This document shows positions 21,800 through 26,650 of a stretch of 26,650 bases of DNA, piece after piece. Source of the stretch: Prolixibacteraceae bacterium (GTDB lineage: Bacteria > Bacteroidota > Bacteroidia > Bacteroidales > Prolixibacteraceae); NCBI GenBank assembly GCA_003537645.1, contig DPRM01000089.1, positions 33,521 to 60,170 of the forward strand, written 5' to 3'. The position numbers and the translations under genes were made by a program. The notes under the pieces were generated by a model. It saw nothing but the letters and a program-made list of their open reading frames with translations. It searched no databases and had not been told where the DNA came from. Positions within the stretch are counted from its first letter, which is position 1. The number at the start of each line of letters is the position of its first letter.

Positions 21800-22480
21800 C
21801 TAAAAATAGATTTCGGCCAGTATGTTTTCGTACGGAATGCCTCGTGAAATAAGCAAATCGCGCACTTCGACAACCATTAGAGCCTTGCCGCAAAGATAAT
21901 AGTTAATATTGGTTGGCAGTTCATTTAATTCTTCGAGATATTTGGTTACACGCCCGGGAAATGTATCGCACGATTGCTCCTGCGAGCAACAACGTATATA
22001 GCGTGCGCCCATCGCCCATTCAAGTTCATCTTCGAAATAAAACTGATTAAGATGACGTACACCATGTATTAAAGTTTTGTTCTCAGAAATTCCGGAGCGG
22101 AACATGCTGTAAAAAGGCGCGATTCCGGTTCCGGTAGCAATCCACCATGCCGGTTTTTTGCCGTCCTTAAAACTGCCGTAAGGTTTGGTAACAAGTATCT
22201 TCATGCCCGGAATTACGTCCGATAAGCGAGGTGTTAAAATGCCATCTTCTTTTACATTGAAAAGAACACTGATTTCCTGATCGTCGTTGCCGCTGCAAAC
22301 ACTGTAAATTCGCGGCGGAACAGCCGGGTCGAGCGTAATTTTAACCACCTGTCCCGGAACAAAATCATGAGTACGTTTCCACGAAATTAGATGCACTTCA
22401 GGCGAAATTTCCTGATTTTGAGTGATGGTGACCTCTGAAAGTTCAATCGGTTTGTTCTTATATTCTTCGGCTTTGGGCAT
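21800..22480 (-). CDS. Ferredoxin/flavodoxin-NADP+ reductase-like flavoprotein
   Basis: A 226-residue member of the ferredoxin-NADP reductase superfamily. The FAD domain comes first: H-D-F-V-P-G-Q-V-V-K-I (38-48) and PPRIYSVCSG (55-64), the R-x-Y-S flavin-binding motif. The NAD(P) domain follows: IATGTGIAPFYSMFRS (114-129), H-G-V-R-H at about 140-144, and NYYLCGKALMVVEVRDLLIS (about 193-212). The C-terminus is I-L-A-E-I-Y-F, with a terminal aromatic residue of the type that shields the flavin in bacterial FNRs. It has no iron-sulfur domain, so it probably passes electrons between NADPH and ferredoxin or flavodoxin. Being directly upstream of rlmN could help supply electrons to the radical-SAM enzyme; that link is inference. 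Confidence 0.9.
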   Translation of the reverse strand: MPKAEEYKNKPIELSEVTITQNQEISPEVHLISWKRTHDFVPGQVVKITLDPAVPPRIYSVCSGNDDQEISVLFNVKEDGILTPRLSDVIPGMKILVTKPYGSFKDGKKPAWWIATGTGIAPFYSMFRSGISENKTLIHGVRHLNQFYFEDELEWAMGARYIRCCSQEQSCDTFPGRVTKYLEELNELPTNINYYLCGKALMVVEVRDLLISRGIPYENILAEIYF

Positions 22481-22599
22481 TTTATTTTTTCCAGAATAAC
22501 AAGTTTGCTGATGTTAGGTTTATGCGATTCGAATGAAAACTTTTTATTCAGTTAAGAGTAATATAAGATTGAGCTAAAGACGGTGATAGCTGAAAAACC

Positions 22600-22607
22600 T
22601 ACTTTTG
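22600..22607 (+). promoter_or_regulatory. Likely -7 box before the ThrE-type exporter genes
   Basis: TACTTTTG matches the TAnnTTTG box exactly and ends 34 nt before the ATG at 22642. I could not find a good TTTG or TTG at the usual distance upstream, so only half of the promoter is supported. Confidence 0.4.
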
Positions 22608-22641
22608 CTGTTTCTTTCACAAACGATCATAATTTCTGAAA

Positions 22642-23409
22642 ATGAAAAGATTAAAAGAAGATGCACAATCGGCGGGCAATATACTGCTCGAAGTTGGATC
22701 GTTGCTGATGAGTTCGGGCGCCAGCACGCATCGCACCCGGCTTACGATGGAACGTATTGCCAAAGGCCTGGGATATGGCATTGAACTGCTTATTACCCAG
22801 CGCGCTTTGATGCTTACCATTATAGAAAAAGAACAGGAACACTTTTTTAGCCGGATGAAACGAATTTCGCCGCATGGAGTTAATTTCAGAATGGTGAGCG
22901 GAATTAGCCATTTAAGCTGGAACGTGCTGGAAGATAACTGGACAATTGCCCAGATTTCGGACGAATTGAAACGATTAAAATCGTTGCCCCATTACCCGCG
23001 TTTGGTGGTTTTATCGCTGGTTGGCCTCGCCGGGGCCGCATTCTGCCACATTTTTGGCGGCGGATACATTGAAATGGCTGTCGCTTTTGTTGCAACTTTC
23101 GCCGGATTATTCACCCGTCAGGAAGCGCACCGGCTAAAATTCAATCCTTATCTGTGTGTGTTTTTTGCTGCTTTCGTGGCTTCGCTGATTGCCGGACTGG
23201 CAGAGCATTTCAAAATTGGCTTACAGCCCGACAAGGCGGTTGCAACTTCTGTACTTTTTCTGGTTCCGGGTGTTCCGCTCATCAACTCGGTAACCGACCT
23301 TATGGACGGAAACATTCAGAATGGAATGGTGCGGGCCATGAATGGACTGATGATTGCGTTCTCAATTGCAATGGGACTTTTTGCTGCAAAAATGATTTTA
23401 AACTTTTGA
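22642..23409 (+). CDS. Threonine/serine exporter family protein, ThrE N-terminal type (DUF1212)
   Basis: A 255-residue membrane protein. The cytoplasmic N-terminal region holds the hallmark LLMSSGASTHRTRLTMERIA (21-40), typical of ThrE-domain proteins, and Q-R-A-L-M-L-T. Five hydrophobic segments follow from about 117 to 253, among them LVVLSLVGLAGAAFCHIFGG and VLFLVPGVPLINSVTDLMDG (about 204-223), the second family hallmark. The related Corynebacterium ThrE exports threonine and serine; in many bacteria, as here, the protein is split in two. The stop is one base before the ATG of the C-terminal partner, so both subunits are made from one transcript. Confidence 0.92.
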   Translation: MKRLKEDAQSAGNILLEVGSLLMSSGASTHRTRLTMERIAKGLGYGIELLITQRALMLTIIEKEQEHFFSRMKRISPHGVNFRMVSGISHLSWNVLEDNWTIAQISDELKRLKSLPHYPRLVVLSLVGLAGAAFCHIFGGGYIEMAVAFVATFAGLFTRQEAHRLKFNPYLCVFFAAFVASLIAGLAEHFKIGLQPDKAVATSVLFLVPGVPLINSVTDLMDGNIQNGMVRAMNGLMIAFSIAMGLFAAKMILNF

Positions 23410-23410
23410 T

Positions 23411-23917
23411 ATGATTTTACTCGATATACTTTCAAAAAGTGTTTGGGCGGGCATAGCCGCCATAGGTTTTGCTATTCTTTTTAATGTTCCGCGAAGGGTT
23501 ATTTTTCCAATCTGGGCGCTTGGTGCAATCGGCGGACTTATAAAATTTACAGCCATGTATTTTGGATATGGAATTGTTTTCGCTTCATTTTTGGGTGCAA
23601 CAGTTATCGGAATTATTAGCATTAAAATGGCTCACATGAGGAAAAGCCCACCGCTCGTTTTTTCAATTCCATCAGTTATACCAATGGTTCCCGGCTTTTT
23701 TGCTTACAATATGATGCTCGGATTAATTGCTTTGACCAGCATTGAAAATACAGAAGCTTATCTGCAAACCCTCATCGAAACTGTGAATAACGGGGCAAAA
23801 GCAATGTTCATACTTATCTCGCTCGGAATTGGAGTGGCCTTGCCAATGTTGATAATGAGAAAGGAATCGATTAAAAAATCGAAATTGGCAAAGGCAAAGA
23901 AAACTGTGGCTGGGTAG
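23411..23917 (+). CDS. Threonine/serine exporter, ThrE C-terminal type (DUF3815)
   Basis: A 168-residue protein with four to five membrane segments: SVWAGIAAIGFAILFNVP (10-27), LGAIGGLIKFTAMYFG, ASFLGATVIGIISIKMAH (about 58-75), and a pair around V-P-G-F-F-A-Y-N-M-M and MFILISLGIGVALPMLI. N-V-P-R-R (25-29) and S-I-P-S-V-I-P-M-V-P-G near 85-95 are typical of the ThrE_2 half. It ends in a lysine-rich cytoplasmic tail. With the preceding gene it should form a two-subunit amino-acid exporter; the actual substrate is unproven. Confidence 0.9.
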   Translation: MILLDILSKSVWAGIAAIGFAILFNVPRRVIFPIWALGAIGGLIKFTAMYFGYGIVFASFLGATVIGIISIKMAHMRKSPPLVFSIPSVIPMVPGFFAYNMMLGLIALTSIENTEAYLQTLIETVNNGAKAMFILISLGIGVALPMLIMRKESIKKSKLAKAKKTVAG

Positions 23918-23958
23918 TAAAAAATGAGCATCCAATACTTAACATGGGATTAAAGCGG

Positions 23959-24023
23959 GTCATTTATCGTCATTCGTAGTCATTAAATTGCAGGTCGATT
24001 GACTACTAATGACGATAAATGAC
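23959..24023. repeat. GTCATT-rich inverted repeat, copy 2
   Basis: GTCATTTATCGTCATT (23959-23974) pairs perfectly over 16 bp with AATGACGATAAATGAC (24008-24023). After one mismatch, GTAGTC (23976-23981) pairs with GACTAC (24001-24006), leaving a 19-nt loop. It follows the ThrE genes by about 40 nt and uses the same GTCATT words as the element at 14889-14973. No T-tract follows. Confidence 0.8.
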
Positions 24024-24083
24024 AATCAAATGACTATATTCTGCAAAACGGAACTCACATTAAATTAAGGATATTCAATATAT

Positions 24084-24115
24084 AAAAAAAAAGCCGCTCC
24101 GGTTTGGAACAGCTC
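24084..24115 (-). terminator. Rho-independent terminator of the Trp-Met-Thr repeat protein gene
   Basis: On the minus strand GCTGTTCC and GGAGCGGC pair through an AAACC loop (with two G-T pairs) and are followed by nine T residues, complementary to the A-run at 24084-24092. The gene's stop is at 24153, so the terminator is placed as expected. Confidence 0.75.
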
Positions 24116-24152
24116 AGTTATATGTAGAATCTACATTTCGGGGTAGAAAGTC

Positions 24153-24578
24153 TTAATTCCATAAGCTTTCATCTGTCATCCATGGTTCAACAACATGAGC
24201 CTCTTCAACTTCCAAAGTTCCAACGTTAGCTTCTGAAGTCCAGAAACTTTCATTAGTCATCCACGATTCTACTTCGAGAGCTTCTTCTGCTTCCACAGTA
24301 TTAACACTTGTTTCTGAAGTCCAAAAACTTTCATCGGTCATCCAGGCTTCCACTTCAAGAGCTTTCTCTGCTTCAAAAGTGCTCACTTTCGTTTCCGAAG
24401 TCCAGTAAATTCCTTCAGTCATCCACGATTCAATGTTCAGTACTTCTTCTGTTTCTGCAACAATTCCGGCATTAAATACCTTTTTGTTGTCGGCAGTTGC
24501 GCTGATGTTGGTGATTCCAATAATTCCCAGTGCACTCATTGCAATAAATGTTCTAATTTTCGTTTTCATAATTTTCAT
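24153..24578 (-). CDS. Secreted repeat protein with 27-residue Trp-Met-Thr units
   Basis: A 141-residue protein with a signal peptide (about 1-28, ending N-I-S-A-T-A). After a short linker it consists of three complete 27-residue repeats and a truncated fourth, each on the plan L-E-V-E-x-W-M-T-x-E-x-x-W-T-S-E-x-x-V-x-T-x-E-x-E-x-A. The units begin near residues 46, 73, 100 and 127, and the last stops at D-E-S-L-W-N. The protein is very acidic. I recall similar small secreted Bacteroidota proteins with repeated E-x-W-M and W/F motifs, without assigned function. The in-frame ATG at 24569 (K-T-K-I-R) is an alternative start. It has its own terminator, and a palindrome lies upstream. Confidence 0.82.
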   Translation of the reverse strand: MKIMKTKIRTFIAMSALGIIGITNISATADNKKVFNAGIVAETEEVLNIESWMTEGIYWTSETKVSTFEAEKALEVEAWMTDESFWTSETSVNTVEAEEALEVESWMTNESFWTSEANVGTLEVEEAHVVEPWMTDESLWN

Positions 24579-24681
24579 CTTTTAATTGTTTGTTTCTCCC
24601 GAGTTATCGGGATTGATTTCTGTTTCTTTTTGTTTTCACTATTAAGACTCACGAATAGCCCAAAAGTTACTCAAGTAACAG

Positions 24682-24711
24682 TTAATTAAAAGATAAACTT
24701 ATCTTAATTAA
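24682..24711. promoter_or_regulatory. AT-rich palindrome between ispE and the repeat-protein gene
   Basis: TTAATTAAAAGATAA and TTATCTTAATTAA form an inverted repeat around AC, with two unpaired A residues; the core AAGATAA-AC-TTATCTT is perfect. It lies 13 nt past the ispE stop and about 100 nt upstream of the repeat-protein ATG, so it may be a weak ispE terminator or an operator. A second small palindrome, GTTACTCAAGTAAC, is at 24666-24679. Confidence 0.4.
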
Positions 24712-24723
24712 AACTTAAAAAGA

Positions 24724-25536
24724 TTACAATTCTTGACTGAATGTTAAGAATGGTGCGGGAAAAAGGCTTTTAATACCATCGGGCAGCTGCCTAAAAAGGC
24801 CAAAAACACTCGATCCGCTACCCGACATTGAAGCATAAGTGGCTCCCAAATCGTACATCAGCTGCTTCAACTCTCCAATCTCCGGATACTGCTGAAAAAC
24901 AGACGATTCGAACTGATTTATTACACAATCTTTCCATTCCTGAACGGGAAGTTGAATCAGGTTTTTCAGCGAAATAGCCGGTTTCGATGGAACCACCAAC
25001 TGAAATGCTTTTGCAGTCGCAACTTCGACAGGAGGTTTTACCAGCAATATGAACCAACCGTTAAGAGAAAGTTGTAAAGGTTCCATAATTTCGCCTCTTC
25101 CTGAAGCAAAAACCGGAGTATTGCGAATAAAAAACGGACAATCACTTCCCAGTCGGGCAGCATATTGCTCCAATTTATCTTCTGAAATGTTCAAATTGAA
25201 CTGATGATTCAGTAGCGAAAGCATAAAAGCACCGTCGGATGAGCCTCCGCCCAGGCCTGCACCAAAAGGAATCTGCTTGTGTAAATGGATTTTTAAAGCG
25301 GGCAGGCTGAAGTCATTCTGAAGCATCCGGTAAGCTTTCATCACCAGATTCGATTCCGCATCGCCCGAAACCAGAATACCGCTCGACGAAAACTGAACTT
25401 CACCGGCATCGGCAATCTCCAAGGCATCGCACCAGTCAACCGGAAAGAAAACGGTCTCGAGGTTATGGAACCCATCCGGTCGTTTTTCGGTGATGTATAA
25501 ACCTATATTTATCTTGGCATTTGGGAATCTGACCAT
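24724..25536 (-). CDS. ispE: 4-diphosphocytidyl-2-C-methyl-D-erythritol kinase (IspE)
   Basis: IspE phosphorylates CDP-methylerythritol at the 2-hydroxyl with ATP in the non-mevalonate isoprenoid pathway. The 270-residue product, of normal length, is a GHMP kinase: FPNAKINIGLYITEKRPDGF (4-23) holds the conserved lysine (Lys8), the ATP loop is PFGAGLGGGSSDGA (90-103), the catalytic aspartate is in LGSDCPFF (Asp132), and the C-terminal motif is YASMSGSGSSVFGLF (about 234-248). It is alone on its strand, divergent from the small lipoprotein gene with a 125-nt gap. pdxA at the left end also depends on the DXP pathway, but the two are not linked in an operon. Confidence 0.96.
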   Translation of the reverse strand: MVRFPNAKINIGLYITEKRPDGFHNLETVFFPVDWCDALEIADAGEVQFSSSGILVSGDAESNLVMKAYRMLQNDFSLPALKIHLHKQIPFGAGLGGGSSDGAFMLSLLNHQFNLNISEDKLEQYAARLGSDCPFFIRNTPVFASGRGEIMEPLQLSLNGWFILLVKPPVEVATAKAFQLVVPSKPAISLKNLIQLPVQEWKDCVINQFESSVFQQYPEIGELKQLMYDLGATYASMSGSGSSVFGLFRQLPDGIKSLFPAPFLTFSQEL

Positions 25537-25627
25537 GACTGCAAAAGTAAAAAATTGACTTCAAAAGGCAATCTTATACCGAAGAAACAAAAGCAATGCA
25601 ATAATACTTTTATGAAGACAAATCAGT

Positions 25628-25635
25628 TACTTTTG
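25628..25635 (+). promoter_or_regulatory. Likely -7 box of the PGQMKK lipoprotein gene
   Basis: TACTTTTG is an exact TAnnTTTG match, 26 nt before the ATG at 25662. The -33 region is T-rich (CTTTTATG near 25607) but holds no clear TTTG. Confidence 0.5.
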
Positions 25636-25661
25636 AATTATCAATTTTGAAAATAAAATGT

Positions 25662-25889
25662 ATGAGAACAAAAAACTTTTTAATTATCATTTTACTATTC
25701 GCAGTATTTGTAGTCTTCGGAACCAGTTGTAAATCATATTCGAAACTTCGGCATCCAAAAGGAGTTATTATTGAAAGCAGACCGGCAGGCAAAAAACCTC
25801 CCGGACAAATGAAAAAATTGACCGGTGAAAAAAGTGCTAAAAACTACGCACCGGGACAAATGAAGAAAAAACACAAGAAAAGAAGATAG
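25662..25889 (+). CDS. Small basic lipoprotein with PGQMKK repeats
   Basis: A 75-residue product. A hydrophobic signal (FLIIILLFAVFVVFGTSC) ends in a lipobox with Cys23. The mature part is basic and has two copies of a proline-glycine motif: K-P-P-G-Q-M-K-K-L-T-G and, 17 residues later, Y-A-P-G-Q-M-K-K-K-H-K-K-R-R. I recall short Bacteroidota proteins with P-P-G-Q-x-K-K-x-x-G-x-K-S-A-x-x-x-A-P-G-Q; some are labelled 'quinol oxidase subunit 4', which I think is unfounded. The function is unknown. I chose ATG 25662; a TTG five codons upstream is also in frame. A -7 box lies 26 nt upstream. Confidence 0.82.
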   Translation: MRTKNFLIIILLFAVFVVFGTSCKSYSKLRHPKGVIIESRPAGKKPPGQMKKLTGEKSAKNYAPGQMKKKHKKRR

Positions 25890-25940
25890 ACAAAAAAGTC
25901 CGAATAGGTACTCGAAATCTGTTAGGTTAGATCGTAAAAA

Positions 25941-25974
25941 AGTGAGGGTTTCACTCTGAAGTGAAACCCTCACT
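25941..25974. terminator. Strong hairpin after the PGQMKK lipoprotein gene
   Basis: AGTGAGGGTTTCAC (25941-25954) and GTGAAACCCTCACT (25961-25974) pair perfectly over 14 bp with loop TCTGAA. No T-run follows on the plus strand; an A-run precedes it, so as an intrinsic terminator it would fit the minus strand better, where no gene is seen. It separates the gene from its decayed 3' duplicate. Confidence 0.55.
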
Positions 25975-25975
25975 G

Positions 25976-26042
25976 ACTATGCACTGGGGCAAATAAAGAA
26001 AAAAACAAGAAAAGATAGAAAATTAAGAAGTCCGAAGTAATT
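25976..26042 (+). pseudogene. Decayed duplicate of the 3' end of the PGQMKK lipoprotein gene
   Basis: From ACTATGCACTGGGGCAAATA onward this copies 25843-25912 (ACTACGCACCGGGACAAATG) with scattered changes. In frame it reads D-Y-A-L-G-Q-I-K-K-K-T-R-K-D-R-K-L-R-S-P-K and then a stop, against N-Y-A-P-G-Q-M-K-K-K-H-K-K-R-R in the gene. There is no start codon or signal sequence. The offset between the copies is about 133 nt. It is probably a tandem duplication left untranslated in the 3' region. Confidence 0.65.
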
Positions 26043-26065
26043 TACTCCGGACTTCTTAATTTTTA
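26021..26065 (+). terminator. Rho-independent terminator downstream of the lipoprotein gene
   Basis: AATTAAGAAGTCCG (26021-26034) and CGGACTTCTTAATT (26048-26061) form a perfect 14-bp stem, with a further GTAA/TTAC pairing possible in the loop, followed by TTTT. The 5' arm overlaps the decayed duplicate. Confidence 0.8.
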
Positions 26066-26132
26066 AAAGCTCCTTAAGTTCATTTATATTGTGATGATAA
26101 TATACGTATTTATGAATGTTATACATTTAGTA

Positions 26133-26337
26133 GTGAAGAAAATATTTTAAATACGCATATATTTCTGCAAATTATGGAATATAGACTTTCTGATCGAATA
26201 ACATGCATTATTTTATGGAATAAAGATTTGCAAAGCGAATACTATTCGTAGGTTCATGTAAGTACAATTTTATGTAGGAATAACTTGCAACAGTTTATGG
26301 AAAATAAATTTTTTGTACGAACAAACTGTTTTAATTG
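26133..26337. repeat. About five degenerate 41-bp tandem repeats
   Basis: Units starting at 26174, 26215, 26256 and 26297 are each exactly 41 bp and begin ATGGAA or ATGTAA. Shared columns include ATG (1-3), AA (5-6), A12, TT (14-15), GAA (23-25), A27, T31 and TT (39-40). A weaker unit fits at 26133-26173. The block takes up much of the 537-nt space between the PGQMKK gene and the helix-turn-helix gene, and no reading frame is evident in it. It is not a CRISPR array: there are no conserved repeats separated by unique spacers. Confidence 0.6.
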
Positions 26338-26392
26338 GCGAATTATTATCTTTATAACATTCAGTATTTTTTCCTGAAATAGCATAAATTGG

Positions 26393-26408
26393 TTGATTCA
26401 AAAATCAA
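26393..26408. promoter_or_regulatory. Candidate operator before the helix-turn-helix gene
   Basis: TTGATT-CAAA-AATCAA is a 6+6 inverted repeat ending 18 nt before the ATG at 26427. Its position suits autoregulation by the encoded DNA-binding protein, but short AT-rich palindromes arise easily by chance. Confidence 0.3.
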
Positions 26409-26426
26409 ACTAAACAAAAATAACCT

Positions 26427-26650
26427 ATGGAAAGTCTGGAAAAAGAAGCCACCCGTCTGATAACGCTGAAGCTAAAGGAAAAAGAAGGTTGGAACAGCTC
26501 TGTTCTGGCCGCGAAACTGGGAATGCACCCGAGTTCGGTCGCCAAAATGCTGCAAGCCGGGCAGATCAAGCTCGACCGGTTAAAACTGATATCCGAATTG
26601 CTTGGGTATAATTTTCTACGGGCGCTGGCCGATCAGATCGATGTAAACGA
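26427..26650 (+). CDS. Helix-turn-helix protein, N-terminal part (cut by window edge)
   Basis: An ATG at 26427 opens a frame that stays open to the end of the window, giving 74 residues. A charged helix (M-E-S-L-E-K-E-A-T-R-L-I) is followed by an XRE/lambda-repressor-like helix-turn-helix: WNSSVLAAKLGMHPSSVAKM (21-40), then L-Q-A-G-Q-I-K-L-D-R-L-K-L-I-S-E-L-L-G-Y-N-F-L. The L-x-x-I-S-E-x-L-G-Y-N-F ending recurs in small Bacteroidota DNA-binding proteins. The gene follows a block of 41-bp repeats and a small inverted repeat that it may bind. Its total length and C-terminal domain cannot be seen. Confidence 0.8.
   Translation, partial: MESLEKEATRLITLKLKEKEGWNSSVLAAKLGMHPSSVAKMLQAGQIKLDRLKLISELLGYNFLRALADQIDVN

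Noticed and set aside
21781..21873. 31-codon N-terminal extension of rlmN
   Set aside because: It overlaps the upstream oxidoreductase gene and does not resemble RlmN N-termini, which begin near the ATG at 21780.
26133..26337. Possible CRISPR array
   Set aside because: The units are contiguous 41-bp degenerate repeats without unique spacers, and no cas gene is seen.

Overview
The window reads as chromosomal DNA of a Bacteroidota bacterium, most likely from the Marinilabiliales/Prolixibacteraceae side of the phylum; the family assignment is inference. Signs of the phylum are several promoters of the TTTG / TAnnTTTG type, weak or absent Shine-Dalgarno sequences, a type IX secretion C-terminal sorting domain (as a gene remnant), a PafA-like phosphatase homologue, a DUF1080 lipoprotein and a PGQMKK-type small lipoprotein. 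I saw no tRNA, rRNA, transposase, integrase or CRISPR array.

Layout. 1-3.4 kb, mostly minus strand: ruvA (cut by the left edge), pdxA with a clear promoter, a 166-aa tail-anchored unknown, a DUF1080 lipoprotein and a 33-aa lysine-rich protein that is easy to miss. A plus-strand remnant of a T9SS-secreted protein follows, with its terminator intact. 3.6-11.35 kb: one efflux locus, TetR - TolC - HlyD lipoprotein - ABC ATPase - ABC ATPase - ABC-2 permease - ABC-2 permease. It is a TolC-bearing version of the enterobacterial cecR-ybhGFSR layout with the double ATPase YbhF split into two genes. Two matching 16-bp palindromes and an exact Bacteroidota promoter precede tetR. From tolC onward nearly every gene junction holds a palindromic repeat, and two related MITE-like elements seem to supply the start codon and first 22-27 codons of both ATPases.

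11.4-17 kb: a secreted FMN-binding protein, a PafA-family protein that has apparently lost most catalytic residues, a SUI1/YciH factor, a racemase-family protein without the usual cysteines, a low-molecular-weight tyrosine phosphatase and a MATE transporter. 17-20.7 kb: a PAS-LuxR regulator divergent from a three-gene set (coiled-coil membrane protein, three-segment membrane protein, Zn amidase). The same ~25-bp motif lies before the first and third genes of this set. I regard it as the best candidate for an undescribed system, though its function is unknown.

20.7-26.65 kb: rlmN with a ferredoxin-NADP reductase-like gene, a split ThrE-type exporter, a secreted protein made of 27-residue Trp-Met-Thr repeats, ispE, a small PGQMKK lipoprotein with a decayed duplicate of its 3' end, a block of about five degenerate 41-bp tandem repeats, and the start of a helix-turn-helix gene cut by the right edge.

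All family assignments come from reading motifs; no database search was run.
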